A stretch of 64,000 bases of DNA from an uncultured bacterium (GCA_949294095.1 CASFFZ010000002.1:26906-90905), one strand, 5' to 3'. Numbered from the stretch's first letter, positions 41,950-51,962 are shown. The notes: generated by a model not told the origin, from the sequence alone. A program made the numbers and translations.

Positions 41950-43341
41950 ATGCCAAATCCGTCCGCACCGCGCCACAACGGGAAACAATTAGACCCCGAA
42001 GTGCGCAAACATAATTTTGAAGAAGTGGCTCAAATTTTCACCAAAGAAGAAGCCATGGCCGAGGCCGACCGCTGCCTGCATTGCAAAAATGCACATTGTC
42101 AGGCCAATTGTCCGGTTGGCGTGCAAATCCCGGATTTTATTGCTTTGTTAAAAGAAGGCAAAGTGGGCGAAGCCGCCAGCAAAATTATGGAAACCAGTCT
42201 GCTGCCCGCCATTTGCGGCCGCGTCTGCCCGCAGGAAAAACATTGCGAAGGCAACTGTATTTTAAAAGAACGTTTCGGCTCGGTCAATATCGGCATGTTG
42301 GAGCGCTATACCGCCGACACCGCCCGCAAAGAAGGGTTGTTAAAAGCTCCTCAAACCGCCGCCCCCACCGGCAAGAAAGTGGCGTGCATCGGTTCCGGGC
42401 CTTCGTCTATCGCGGCCGCGGCGGAGCTGGCCCGCGCCGGGCATGAAGTAACCGTTTTTGAAGCTTTGCACGCTTTTGGCGGCGTGCTTCGCTACGGGAT
42501 TCCTTCTTTCCGCTTGCCGCGGGAAGTGATTGACCACGAAATTGAAACCGTCAAATCCATGGGCGTAAAGTTTGTAACCGATGTGTTAGTCGGCGCTACG
42601 GAAAAAGTGGCGGATCTTTTAAAACAGTTTGACGCCGTATACGTAGGCAGCGGCGCGGGGCTTCCCACGATGACGGGCATCCCCGGCGAAAACGCCGTGG
42701 GCGTATACAGCGCCAACGAATTTTTGACCCGCGTCAATTTAATGCAGGCGTATAAATTCCCGGAAACGGATACCCCTATTCAAGTGGGCAAACACGTGGC
42801 CGTTTTGGGCGGCGGAAACAGCGCGATGGACGCGGCCCGCTGCGCCATGCGCCTGGGGCCCGATACGGTAACGATTGCTTACCGCAGAAGCGCGGCCGAA
42901 ATGCCCGCCCGCGCGGCGGAAGTGGAACACGCCAAAGAAGAAGGCGTCCAATTTGAATACCTGGTAACGCCCAAAGAAGTACTGATGGACGATAAGGGCC
43001 GCGTAACCGGGTTAAAATGCACGCGCAACCAATTGGGCGAACCCGACGAAAGAGGCCGCAGAAGACCGGTGGAAATCCCCGGTTCGGAATTTGTGATGCC
43101 GGCGGATACGATTATTGTGGCCATCGGGCAGAAACCCAACCCGATTATCGCCAAAACAACGCCGGAACTGAAAACAACCGAACGCGGCGTGCTTGCCTTG
43201 GATGAAGAAGGAAAAACCACCTTGCCGGGTGTATATGCGGGGGGGGACATCATCCGCGGCGGGGCCACGGTGCTGTTGGCCATGAAAGACGGTATTGAAG
43301 CCGCGCGCCGGATTAACGCCTATTTGAAAGAGGGAAAATAA
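41950..43341 (+). CDS. NADH-dependent ferredoxin:NADP oxidoreductase large subunit (NfnB/GltD-like)
   Basis: The 463-residue flavoprotein has N-terminal cysteine motifs for two [4Fe-4S] clusters (CLHCKNAHCQANCPVG, CGRVCPQEKHCEGNC). A first dinucleotide fold (VACIGSGPSSIAAAAELARA) and a second (VAVLGGGNSAMDAARCAMRL) follow, and it ends with VYAGGDIIRGGATVLLAM. Alone it resembles the glutamate synthase small subunit. Because the next gene is an NfnA-type partner and no glutamate synthase large subunit is present, an Nfn role is favoured. That role couples reduced ferredoxin plus NADH to NADPH by electron bifurcation. Confidence 0.85.
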   Translation: MPNPSAPRHNGKQLDPEVRKHNFEEVAQIFTKEEAMAEADRCLHCKNAHCQANCPVGVQIPDFIALLKEGKVGEAASKIMETSLLPAICGRVCPQEKHCEGNCILKERFGSVNIGMLERYTADTARKEGLLKAPQTAAPTGKKVACIGSGPSSIAAAAELARAGHEVTVFEALHAFGGVLRYGIPSFRLPREVIDHEIETVKSMGVKFVTDVLVGATEKVADLLKQFDAVYVGSGAGLPTMTGIPGENAVGVYSANEFLTRVNLMQAYKFPETDTPIQVGKHVAVLGGGNSAMDAARCAMRLGPDTVTIAYRRSAAEMPARAAEVEHAKEEGVQFEYLVTPKEVLMDDKGRVTGLKCTRNQLGEPDERGRRRPVEIPGSEFVMPADTIIVAIGQKPNPIIAKTTPELKTTERGVLALDEEGKTTLPGVYAGGDIIRGGATVLLAMKDGIEAARRINAYLKEGK

Positions 43342-43342
43342 T

Positions 43343-44197
43343 ATGGAAGAAAATACCATTTTAGTTAAAGAAAATTTAAGCGATGTGGTGGTAAAGTTTG
43401 TGATTTACAAACCGCTGGTGGCCGCTTCGGCCAAGGCCGGGCAGTTTGTGATTCTGCGCGGGCGCGAAGGGGGCGAACGCGTGCCGGTTACGCTGGTGGA
43501 CTGGGATAAAGAAAAAGGCACCATTACCATTATCATTCAGGCCATCGGCAAATCCACTTCTATGTTTAACTCGCTGAAACAAGGCGAAAAATTTTTAAAT
43601 ATCGCCGGCCCGCTGGGCACGCCCGTGGAAATTAAAAATTACGGTACGGTGGCCGTGGTAGGCGGCGGGGTGGGTATTGCCGAGGTGTACCCGATTGCCC
43701 GCGCGTTTAAGGAAGCCGGCAACCGCGTGATTGCCGTGTTGGGTGCGCGTACCAAAGACCTGTTGATTTTGGAAAAAGAAATGACGGAGTTGTGTGATAA
43801 AACCGTCAGCACCACCGATGACGGCAGCTACGGCATGAAAGGAATGGTAACGGACGCCATTCAAAAATTACACGATGAGGGCGAAAAAATTAATGCGGGT
43901 TTTATCATCGGGCCGATCCCGATGATGAAGTTTACCTCGCGCTTAATGGACAAACTGGGCATGGAACCCCACGCCAGTTTGAACCCCATTATGCTAGACG
44001 GTACCGGCATGTGCGGGTGCTGCCGCGTAACGGTGGAGGGGAAAGTTCGCTTTGCGTGTGTGGACGGGCCGATGTTTCCGTCCAAAACCATTGATTTTGA
44101 CGAACTCATCCGCCGCACCAGCGAGTACCGCCCGCAGGAAGCGGAAAGCCTGAAGCTCTACGAAAAAGATCACGTCTGCAAATGCGGCTTGCATTAA
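43343..44197 (+). CDS. NfnA-type sulfide/dihydroorotate dehydrogenase-like FAD/NAD-binding subunit
   Basis: The 284-residue protein has an FAD-binding beta barrel, a NAD-binding fold (VAVVGGGVGIAEVYPIARAF) and a C-terminal [2Fe-2S] site (GTGMCGCCRVTVEGKVRFAC). It begins one base after the large subunit. Together they form a cytoplasmic transhydrogenase that would use ferredoxin reduced by the 2-oxoacid oxidoreductase at 14230-16900. A stand-alone sulfide dehydrogenase reading is possible but less likely given the pair. Confidence 0.86.
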   Translation: MEENTILVKENLSDVVVKFVIYKPLVAASAKAGQFVILRGREGGERVPVTLVDWDKEKGTITIIIQAIGKSTSMFNSLKQGEKFLNIAGPLGTPVEIKNYGTVAVVGGGVGIAEVYPIARAFKEAGNRVIAVLGARTKDLLILEKEMTELCDKTVSTTDDGSYGMKGMVTDAIQKLHDEGEKINAGFIIGPIPMMKFTSRLMDKLGMEPHASLNPIMLDGTGMCGCCRVTVEGKVRFACVDGPMFPSKTIDFDELIRRTSEYRPQEAESLKLYEKDHVCKCGLH

Positions 44198-44208
44198 TTT
44201 GGCGACGC

Positions 44209-44244
44209 ATCAAAAAGCCCGCCGGTTCCGGCGGGCTTTTTTGA
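44209..44244. terminator. Bidirectional terminator after the Nfn operon
   Basis: AAAAAGCCCGCCGG pairs with CCGGCGGGCTTTTT around a two-base gap, flanked by complementary ATC and GAT. It also lies past the stop of the convergent 1242-residue gene. Confidence 0.9.
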
Positions 44245-44255
44245 TCGGGAAAGGG

Positions 44256-47200
44256 TTAATATCCTTCTACCGGGGTTTCTTCAAAATACTGTCCGTAGTC
44301 GGGGATATATTCTTCTTCTTCCACTTGTTGTGCTTGCTGCTGCAGCTGCTGTGCCGCTTTCTCCTGCGACATTTCATACGAGTAAATCAATTCATCGTAT
44401 TTCTGCTGCACTTGCCGGCTGACGTCATCCTGGATGGAAGAAATCTTTTTTAACTGTTCTTCAAGCGGCTCCTGCGTGGCCATGGCGGCGCGCACGCGGC
44501 CCTCATACTGCCGGTAGATTTCCTGCATGTCTTTTTGGGCGGCTTCCCCGCCTAAGTAGTAGCAGTATTCTTCCATGATAACCTGATCATACTGTATTTG
44601 TTCTAACATCTGATCCAAAGCGGCTTGGCGTTTTTGCTCGCGTGTGGCGCGGGCTACTTGCAGCCGGATATACATTTGATTGACCATGGCCCGTTCCTGA
44701 TCGGACACAAAGGACAAGTGCCCCAATCCTTCGGGCAAAATGCGGCGGAAGGCTATGATGGGGAAAGTAAGCAAGGCGCCTTCCGAAGATTTTTTTTGCG
44801 CGGACGTCACCGCTTCATAGGCGGAAATGGACGGCGTTTGCAGCTGTTCTTCATTCAAACCCGCGGCCTCATTTGCCGCTTTCACGGCGGCTGCATCTTT
44901 GTCCAATTCCTCTTGACTAAACGTGTCTCCAAATTCGGCCAAGAATTTTTCGCGATCCTCCTCGGCGGAGGAAACCATGAAAGATTCCATAAACGGATAG
45001 GTCGCCATATCCAGCCCTGCCCACGCGCCGAAGAAAAGCGTATTTCCTACAAATCCCTGCCAGAAGCGGGTGTTGGAAGCCGTATGTTTCAGAGTGGGCA
45101 CGGCAAAACGCCAGTTAGAGGTGGTGGCCTTCCAGAAATTGGCATTGGGCACATAATCCGGCAGCAAGTATTTGCCCAGGCCGGAGCGCTGCACTTTGTT
45201 GAAATAATGGCCAATAACCGTAGGCTGCCACGAATTGGTGAACACTTGCTGCAGAGGAATTTCAATGGCATTGTCCAGCTTGGTTGGGTCAATCAGCATA
45301 CTTTGGGCTGCTTTTTTGCTAATAGCAGGAGTTAACAGAATGCTGGTGGTTCCTTCGGCCATTTCATTGCCGACAAGCCCCAAACGGTTTACATTCCACC
45401 AAGTTACCGTTTCTCCGGTGGCCTTGGAGGAGGCACCGCTGTAAACGGGCGTTTTAATCGGCACCCAAGCGTTAAATGCACCGTTTTTGGCGGCGTCCGT
45501 AACGGCTTGGGTCAGGCGCAGTTCCTGAAACAATTGCTTACGGGTGGCATAATCGTAGAACTGCGGAAAGGCCATGATCTTCGGATCCGAAGGAGAACGG
45601 AAGCCCTTCGTAAAGGTAGAAAGTGCCTCTGTGGACGTGTTTGGAATGGGAACTTCCGGCGAACGGAAACTGCTGCGCAGTTTGCGCCAATCATCCCAAT
45701 TACGGATGCCTCTGCTTAACGAAGTGTTTCCCACATAGCTCGAACCTTGTCTTATGCCGCCAAAACCCGGGGTGGGTTGGTAAAACGAAAAGCGCGTAAT
45801 TTCCGGCGGTTTCATGCCAAACCAGCGTTTAGGATTCCACTTGGAATACTCCCCTCGCAGGGCGTGCTGGCTGGTAACGGCTTGGTATTTGTATTCCAGT
45901 TTCGGAGTATAAGATTGTGTAACCGGCATCTTGCGCTCGGCTCTGGTAAGAGGTTTTTCTATAGTACGTTCCGCCACTAACGTAACGGCATTGTTGTTTA
46001 ACGTTTTGGATAAGTTGGCATAACGCACCCCTTTTTGGATTTCAATTCCAAAACGCATCATGCGACGGCCTTTATTGGCTTGGGAGGCCGCTTTTACCGC
46101 TTTTGGCAGGGCAATCATCGCGCCTTTGGTGGTGCGGTAGGCGGTACCGATAAAGGAGAAAATCTCCCCGCCGTAAATCCAGAAAATGGCGTTTCCGACA
46201 AACCAAAAGAACTTGGCGGTAGCTTCATCGGATGCTTTTTTGGCGTTTAATCCGTTTTTAAGCTGCATTTCCACCCAAGTGCCGTCCGAGGTACGGGCAA
46301 AGCCGCTGATGGTTTTCAGGGAACCGTCCGGCAATCGGAACTGTTGGCCGTGCTCAATGGGTACCAGGCGGGGAATGGAATTTTCGCCGTTTAAAATCAG
46401 GGATTTTCCATCCTCTCCTTTATCCAAGACGTAGCTGCCTTTCATATGCGGGCGGGAATAATCCCATTTCAGATCATCATTGGCAAATCCGTTGTAGATA
46501 AAGGCCAATTTGTCTGCCAGCATTTGCATTTGTTGGGAATCTAAGCCGTAATCTTTCATCCCCAAGTAGTGGGTGCGGGTAAGCGGTGCGTACAAGTCGG
46601 CGGTGCGCCGGGCAAACAAAGAACGGCGCGCCGCGTCGCGGGTGTCGCCTGTGTTGCAGCGGATAAACACCGGGTAAGGCGGAACGTTCGCTCCGGAAGC
46701 AACAGGGCACGACTGGTTGTTTCGATACAAAAGGCTGGCCATTTCCAACGCAAAAATACGGGTCGGGAGCGAGTATTTCTCGGGATCCGAAAATTCAACG
46801 GCCATTTCTACAATCTGATTCCAGACCGCGGAATCGGAAGAAAGGTATTTTACGCTTTCGTATACGGAGGTAAAAATGGCATTAAGCAGCGAACTGTATT
46901 GCTGCAGGAATTTCCCGGGCACCACCTTGTCGCTTATTAAGGAACGTTTGGCGCCCTCGTCAAACACCTTTACAATTTTGCGAACATAGGACGGGTTTTG
47001 CAAAATGGCATATACCGTGGCATAATCCGCCAGCGTCAAAAGCATTTGATATTCGGTGCTGGTTTCCTCGGGGTTTTTGGCTTTCAAGGCCTTCAGTTCC
47101 GAAAGAAATTGTCGGTTGATTTGCTGATAAATATCCGGCGGCAGCTGGAAGGAAATCTCCCGTTGGGCCCACGAGTTCGTGGCAATCCAAGGCAATTCGT

Positions 47201-47984
47201 CGTTGAATTGCGGTGCCGGAAAGGAACTGTTGGACAAAGGATTTCCGATTTCCGGAGCCAAGAGAGGGTCTTTTTGCCCGGTTTGCACGTAAAAGTTATG
47301 CAGTTTCCATAATGTAATGCGCAAAGAACCCAGCGCCATGGCGTCGTAGATAGAGGCGGGCGCTTTTTTGGATAATTTTTCCAAGCGGTACAGCACGCGC
47401 AGTTGGGCAAATAACACGAGGCTGTTAAGCTCTTCCAAAAATAAATAGTCGGGAAAGGCCAAAAAAGAATCCACGGAGTTGCCCAACACTTCGCTGGCAT
47501 AAATTATGTTTTGAATGTCATATTTTTCCGGGTCAAACGGATCAATATAATTCAGCATTTCGTCTATTGTCAATTCATTTTTTTTCAGTTTTTCCAGCAC
47601 CTCGTTTTCCTTGGGCCGGGCTACATGAAAGGAAAGCCACTTGGGGGGGGCCACGTAAGTAGAGGAACGCGGGGCCACGAGAGATTCCCGCAGTTTTTGC
47701 TTGGCCTCTTCCTGTTTGTTGAAGGCGGCTCTCACTTCTACCGCGCTGTGCAATTTAGAAATGGCAGTTGCTATTTCAGCAGGCGTTTGGGCATACTGCA
47801 GCTCTTCGGAAGCGGCCGCCACGCTGCTTTCCAATTGCTCTTCCAATTGCTCAGGGACAAATTGGTTGACAAGCTGACGAATTTGATCAGACGACACTCT
47901 CGGCTGCGCCCACGCGCCCGGGGCCGGCAGCATACAGTTTAACACAAAGACCAACGCCATCACACGGCATAAAAAAGATTGCAT
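44256..47984 (-). CDS. Very large secreted protein of unknown function (1242 residues)
   Basis: I do not recognise this family. The product has a signal peptide (about residues 1-27, ending AWA). A long helix-rich N-terminal half follows. Near the middle is a hydrophobic stretch (FFWFVGNAIFWIYGGEIFSF) that may be a membrane segment. Next come a Tyr/Pro/Arg-rich region with many short aromatic motifs, and a second hydrophobic stretch. The Gln/Glu-rich coiled tail ends EEEYIPDYGQYFEE. Only a few cysteines are present. GAGGAG precedes the ATG and a minus-strand TACAAT stands about 35 bases upstream. It is single-gene transcribed. A cell-surface or outer-membrane role is a guess from size and export. 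Confidence 0.75.
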   Translation of the reverse strand: MQSFLCRVMALVFVLNCMLPAPGAWAQPRVSSDQIRQLVNQFVPEQLEEQLESSVAAASEELQYAQTPAEIATAISKLHSAVEVRAAFNKQEEAKQKLRESLVAPRSSTYVAPPKWLSFHVARPKENEVLEKLKKNELTIDEMLNYIDPFDPEKYDIQNIIYASEVLGNSVDSFLAFPDYLFLEELNSLVLFAQLRVLYRLEKLSKKAPASIYDAMALGSLRITLWKLHNFYVQTGQKDPLLAPEIGNPLSNSSFPAPQFNDELPWIATNSWAQREISFQLPPDIYQQINRQFLSELKALKAKNPEETSTEYQMLLTLADYATVYAILQNPSYVRKIVKVFDEGAKRSLISDKVVPGKFLQQYSSLLNAIFTSVYESVKYLSSDSAVWNQIVEMAVEFSDPEKYSLPTRIFALEMASLLYRNNQSCPVASGANVPPYPVFIRCNTGDTRDAARRSLFARRTADLYAPLTRTHYLGMKDYGLDSQQMQMLADKLAFIYNGFANDDLKWDYSRPHMKGSYVLDKGEDGKSLILNGENSIPRLVPIEHGQQFRLPDGSLKTISGFARTSDGTWVEMQLKNGLNAKKASDEATAKFFWFVGNAIFWIYGGEIFSFIGTAYRTTKGAMIALPKAVKAASQANKGRRMMRFGIEIQKGVRYANLSKTLNNNAVTLVAERTIEKPLTRAERKMPVTQSYTPKLEYKYQAVTSQHALRGEYSKWNPKRWFGMKPPEITRFSFYQPTPGFGGIRQGSSYVGNTSLSRGIRNWDDWRKLRSSFRSPEVPIPNTSTEALSTFTKGFRSPSDPKIMAFPQFYDYATRKQLFQELRLTQAVTDAAKNGAFNAWVPIKTPVYSGASSKATGETVTWWNVNRLGLVGNEMAEGTTSILLTPAISKKAAQSMLIDPTKLDNAIEIPLQQVFTNSWQPTVIGHYFNKVQRSGLGKYLLPDYVPNANFWKATTSNWRFAVPTLKHTASNTRFWQGFVGNTLFFGAWAGLDMATYPFMESFMVSSAEEDREKFLAEFGDTFSQEELDKDAAAVKAANEAAGLNEEQLQTPSISAYEAVTSAQKKSSEGALLTFPIIAFRRILPEGLGHLSFVSDQERAMVNQMYIRLQVARATREQKRQAALDQMLEQIQYDQVIMEEYCYYLGGEAAQKDMQEIYRQYEGRVRAAMATQEPLEEQLKKISSIQDDVSRQVQQKYDELIYSYEMSQEKAAQQLQQQAQQVEEEEYIPDYGQYFEETPVEGY

Positions 47985-48081
47985 AAAGTTCTCCTCAAAA
48001 CGATACGAATCCACTTATGTATATTGTACCGTTTTTGGATGGTTTTTCCAGAGGCCAAAGGGCCCAAGCCGGCGGGACAAA

Positions 48082-48106
48082 AGGGCCTACCCTGCGGGTA
48101 GGCCCT
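48082..48106 (-). terminator. Terminator of the PIN-PhoH gene
   Basis: AGGGCCTACCC (48082-48092) pairs with GGGTAGGCCCT (48096-48106) around TGC. On the minus strand it is followed by TTTT. Confidence 0.8.
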
Positions 48107-48126
48107 GCAACGGACGAAAAATACGG

Positions 48127-49452
48127 TTATAACAACTTGGAAGCCAAATCCGCCAAGTGGCTGCGTTCCGTTTTGGTAAACGTGATGTGCCCGTGGCTTT
48201 TTTGGCCTTTTAAGCGGTCTACCAGATACGTCAGCCCGTTGGATTCCACGTCCAAATACGGCGTATCAATCTGGTACGGGTCGCCGGTTACGACCACTTT
48301 GGTGCCCTCGCCCGCGCGGGTAAGAATGGTTTTCATTTCGTGCGGGGTAAGGTTTTGCGCGTCGTCCACAATCATATATTGGCCGGGCAGCGAGCGGCCG
48401 CGCATGTGGGTAACGGAGGCGATTTCAATTTTGCCGCTGTCCAATAAATAATGGGCTTTTTCTTCGCCTTCGTCCGGGTTTTTGCGGTCGGCCAGGAAGG
48501 CCAGGTTGTCGTAAATGGCGCCCATCCACGCTTCCAGTTTTTCTTCCTTGGTGCCGGGCAGGAAGCCGATGTCTTTGCCCACCGGCACGATGGAGCGGCA
48601 CACCACCAGGCGGCGGTAGGCGTTTTCGTCCATCGTGCGCTGCAGGCCGGTGGCCAGCGTGATTAAGGTTTTGCCCGTGCCGGCGGTGCCGACCAGCGTT
48701 ACGATATCCAGGCTGTCGTCTAGCAACAGTTCCATGGCAAAGCGCTGTTCTTTGTTCAGCGGTTTAATGCCCCACGCCACCGGTTCCTGCGTGGAAAGCG
48801 GCCGCAGCACAAATTCCGCCCCGTTGGACACGCGCCCAATGGCGGATTTTTTGCTCCCGTCCGACGATTTTAAAATAATAAATTCATTGGGAAAATAGAC
48901 GTTGGGATCCATCGGCAGTTTTTTGTCGCGGTAGAACGCGTCAATCTGCTCGGGGGAGACTTCCATTTCCGCCACGCCGGTGTAGAGTTCGTCTACGTTC
49001 ACTTTATCGGATGTGTAATCCTGCGCCGACAGGCCCAACGCCTCGGCTTTGAGGCGCATATTGATGTCTTTGGTAACCACAATCACGGGGGCGGCGTTTT
49101 TCTTGTAGGAGCTTTCTTTTTTGCTTAGGGTATAGGCAATGTTTAAAATAGAATTGTCCGCCTTGTTAAACGCCAACGACTGCGGCAGGGCATTGGGTTT
49201 ATCCAGTTCAATTTTCAGCATGCCGCCTTTGGCCAGCTTTACCCCTTCGTTCAGGCGGCCCTGTTTGCGCATTTCATCAAGCGTGCGGGACACCATGCGG
49301 GCGTTTTTGCCGCGGGTGTCGCCTTCGCTTTTAAACGCGTCCAATTCTTCAATGACGGCCATCGGGATAATAATGTCGTTATCCTCAAAAGCATGCAGGC
49401 AGTTCACGTCGTGCAACAAGACGTTCGTATCCAAAATAAATGTTTTTTTCAT
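48127..49452 (-). CDS. PIN-domain / PhoH-family ATPase (PhoH2 type)
   Basis: The 441-residue protein fuses an N-terminal PIN nuclease domain (KKTFILDTNVLLHDVNCL, with acidic residues spaced through residue 140) to a PhoH ATPase (GTAGTGKTLITLATG Walker A near residue 245, YMIVDDAQNLTPHEMKT Walker B). This PhoH2 layout is described as an RNA helicase with RNase activity. I chose the ATG at 49452 with AAGGGG upstream; the longer frame has no homology. It is monocistronic, with a putative antitoxin gene absent. Confidence 0.9.
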   Translation of the reverse strand: MKKTFILDTNVLLHDVNCLHAFEDNDIIIPMAVIEELDAFKSEGDTRGKNARMVSRTLDEMRKQGRLNEGVKLAKGGMLKIELDKPNALPQSLAFNKADNSILNIAYTLSKKESSYKKNAAPVIVVTKDINMRLKAEALGLSAQDYTSDKVNVDELYTGVAEMEVSPEQIDAFYRDKKLPMDPNVYFPNEFIILKSSDGSKKSAIGRVSNGAEFVLRPLSTQEPVAWGIKPLNKEQRFAMELLLDDSLDIVTLVGTAGTGKTLITLATGLQRTMDENAYRRLVVCRSIVPVGKDIGFLPGTKEEKLEAWMGAIYDNLAFLADRKNPDEGEEKAHYLLDSGKIEIASVTHMRGRSLPGQYMIVDDAQNLTPHEMKTILTRAGEGTKVVVTGDPYQIDTPYLDVESNGLTYLVDRLKGQKSHGHITFTKTERSHLADLASKLL

Positions 49453-49546
49453 AGGTATACCCCTTCCGAGCAGATCATTTTTACGGGTCTGTTTATAGTA
49501 TAACCGCGTCCGGGCGGACGTCAAGCCCTCTTCGGGCGGCCCGGGG

Positions 49547-49577
49547 TTGTGCATATTTTAGCATTAATTGCTATAAA
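49547..49577 (+). promoter_or_regulatory. Putative promoter of the GH57 gene
   Basis: GCTATAAAT places TATAAA at 49572-49577, seven bases before the ATG. TTGTGC at 49547-49552 is a possible -35 but with 19-base spacing. No Shine-Dalgarno lies between, so a leaderless transcript is likely. Confidence 0.45.
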
Positions 49578-49584
49578 TATATAT

Positions 49585-51954
49585 ATGAAATATCTTTGCA
49601 TACACGGACACTTTTACCAGCCCCCGCGCGAAAACGCTTGGTTGGAAGAAATTGAACGGCAGGACAGTGCGGCCCCGTTTCACGATTGGAACAGCCGTAT
49701 TTGTGCGGAATGTTACTCTCCCAACGCTTTGGCGCGGTTGCTGGACGGAAATAAAAACCTGATTGATTTGGCCAATAACTATGCCCGCATCAGTTTTAAC
49801 TTCGGGCCCACGCTCCTTTCGTGGATGGAAAAGAACGAGCCCGAAGTGTACCAGTCCGTATTGGAGGCCGACAAACTCAGCCGCGAGCGCTTCGGCGGCC
49901 ACGGCGGCGCCATTGCCCAAGTGTACAACCATATGATTTTGCCGCTGGCCAACGCGCACGACAAAGAGACCCAGGTCAAGTGGGGCATTGCCGATTTTGA
50001 AAAACGCTTTGGCCGCAAGCCCGAAGCCATCTGGCTGGCGGAAACGGCCTGCAATACCGAAACGTTGGAGGTGTTGGCCGCCGAAGGGATGAAGTTTGTA
50101 ATTTTGGCGCCGGGGCAATGCAAACGAATCCGCAAAATAGGGGAAGAAAAATGGCAGGAAGTCGGCGCCGGGGTAGACCCCAAACGCGCCTACCGCTGCA
50201 ATTTGCCCAGCGGCAGGAGCATTGCGCTTTTCTTTTATGACGGGCCCATTTCGCAGGGGATTGCTTTTTCCGATACGCTTTCCTCGGGCGAGAAATTTGC
50301 CGCCCGCCTGCTGGGCACCTACAACGCGGGCGACGAGCCCCAGCTGATGCATATCGCTACCGACGGGGAGACCTACGGCCACCACCAGAAATTTGCCGAA
50401 ATGGCGCTGGCGTACTGCCTGAAAAAGGTGGAAGAAACGCCGGACGTGGAACTGACGGTATACGGCGAATTTTTGGCCAAACATCCGCCGCTGTACGAGG
50501 CGCAGATTGTGGAAAATTCCTCCTGGAGCTGTTTCCACGGGGTGGAGCGCTGGCGGGCCGACTGCGGGTGCAATTCCGGCATGAAGGCGGGCTGGCACCA
50601 AAAATGGCGCGGGCCGCTGCGCCAAGCGCTGGATTTTGTGCGCGACGAAATGATTAAAACGTTTGAGACCGTCGGCTCCCAGTATTTCAAAAACCCGTGG
50701 GACGCGCGCAACGATTATATTGATTTGGTGTTAGACCGCTCGCTGGACGCCCAGCACCGCTTTTTCTTGAAACACGCCACGGAAAAAGCCTGGAACGACC
50801 GCCCCACCGCGCTGTGCCTGCTGGAAATGCAGCGCAACGCCATGCTGATGTATACCAGCTGCGGGTGGTTCTTTGACGAGATAAGCGGCATTGAAACGGT
50901 GCAGATTATGCAGTATGCCGCCCGGGCGATAGAATTAAACCGGGCGATCAGCGGGGTGGATTTGGAGCCGGCATTTGTGGAAAAACTGTCCGCCGCGCCC
51001 AGCAATTTAAAAGAGCTTAAAAACGGCGCCGTGGTGTACGAACGGTATGTAAAACCGCAGGTAATGCCGATTGAAAAAATCGCGTTGGAACATGTCGTGT
51101 CGCTCTTGGCCGATGATACGGCAAACCCGCAAAAGGCCTATGAATGTGATGTATTGGCCTACGCGCCCCAAAAGCTTTCTGCACCGGGATTTCACTTGTG
51201 CTACGGAGGCATTACCCTTAAATCCCGCACCACGCTGCTGGAACGGAAGATGCATTTTGCCGTTTTCCAGCACGGGGCGACGGAATTTTTATGCGCGGCC
51301 GGAACGGAAGGCACCGTGGACAGCGGGGCCGTGTTCGGCCAATTGCAGGCGCTTTTCCAAGACGCCAAATACGAAGGCTGTGCGGCGCTGATCCGCCGTT
51401 CTTTTCCCAAGCAGTACCCGCTGTCGTCCATGTTTTTGGACGTACGGCGAAAAGTGGTGGATTTGGTGCTGCGGAAAATGGACGAGGAAACTGACCAAAA
51501 ATTTACGCAGGTGTTTGAAGCCCAATATCCGGTGGTGCGCGGGCTGCAGTTAATCGGTGCGACGATCCCCAAGCCGTTTTTGACGGTGGCGGAGTTTGTG
51601 CTTTCCAACGATTTGAAAGCGCAATTCCGGGCGGCGGACGTAAACGTCAACGAGATAGAAGAACTGATGGAAGACGTCAAAACGCTGGGATTGGACGTTT
51701 CCAAAGGCCCGGTGCGCGAGGCCGTAAGCGAAAAACTGGAACGGCTGGCCTTTGCTTTTGCGCGTAATCCTGCGGATACGTCCGGCGCGCTTAAATTGGT
51801 GGAGTTTTTAAACTATGCCGAAATTTTCGGCTTTGAACCCGATGCCGTGCGCGCGCAGGAATTTGTATTTTTGGGCTTGCGTGCGTTGGGGGAAGATGCC
51901 CGCAAGAAAGATATCCTGCGCGCGCTGGCGCGGAAGCTTAAAATTGCGCTGTAA
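49585..51954 (+). CDS. Glycoside hydrolase family 57 protein with DUF3536-like C-terminal domain
   Basis: The 789-residue cytoplasmic protein begins CIHGHFYQPPRENAWLEEIE, a GH57 hallmark. It carries ARISFNFGPTLLSWME, PEAIWLAETACNTETLEVLA (expected nucleophile Glu region) and HIATDGETYGHHQKFAE (acid region). The second half matches the layout of the DUF3536 extension. Enzymes of this type act on alpha-glucans as amylases, amylopullulanases or branching enzymes; the exact activity is not fixed by sequence. The start at 49585 is set by homology. Confidence 0.9.
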   Translation: MKYLCIHGHFYQPPRENAWLEEIERQDSAAPFHDWNSRICAECYSPNALARLLDGNKNLIDLANNYARISFNFGPTLLSWMEKNEPEVYQSVLEADKLSRERFGGHGGAIAQVYNHMILPLANAHDKETQVKWGIADFEKRFGRKPEAIWLAETACNTETLEVLAAEGMKFVILAPGQCKRIRKIGEEKWQEVGAGVDPKRAYRCNLPSGRSIALFFYDGPISQGIAFSDTLSSGEKFAARLLGTYNAGDEPQLMHIATDGETYGHHQKFAEMALAYCLKKVEETPDVELTVYGEFLAKHPPLYEAQIVENSSWSCFHGVERWRADCGCNSGMKAGWHQKWRGPLRQALDFVRDEMIKTFETVGSQYFKNPWDARNDYIDLVLDRSLDAQHRFFLKHATEKAWNDRPTALCLLEMQRNAMLMYTSCGWFFDEISGIETVQIMQYAARAIELNRAISGVDLEPAFVEKLSAAPSNLKELKNGAVVYERYVKPQVMPIEKIALEHVVSLLADDTANPQKAYECDVLAYAPQKLSAPGFHLCYGGITLKSRTTLLERKMHFAVFQHGATEFLCAAGTEGTVDSGAVFGQLQALFQDAKYEGCAALIRRSFPKQYPLSSMFLDVRRKVVDLVLRKMDEETDQKFTQVFEAQYPVVRGLQLIGATIPKPFLTVAEFVLSNDLKAQFRAADVNVNEIEELMEDVKTLGLDVSKGPVREAVSEKLERLAFAFARNPADTSGALKLVEFLNYAEIFGFEPDAVRAQEFVFLGLRALGEDARKKDILRALARKLKIAL

Positions 51955-51962
51955 GGAAACGC

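Noticed and set aside
41950..43341. Glutamate synthase small subunit (gltD)
   Set aside because: No large subunit is adjacent, while an NfnA-type gene follows one base later.
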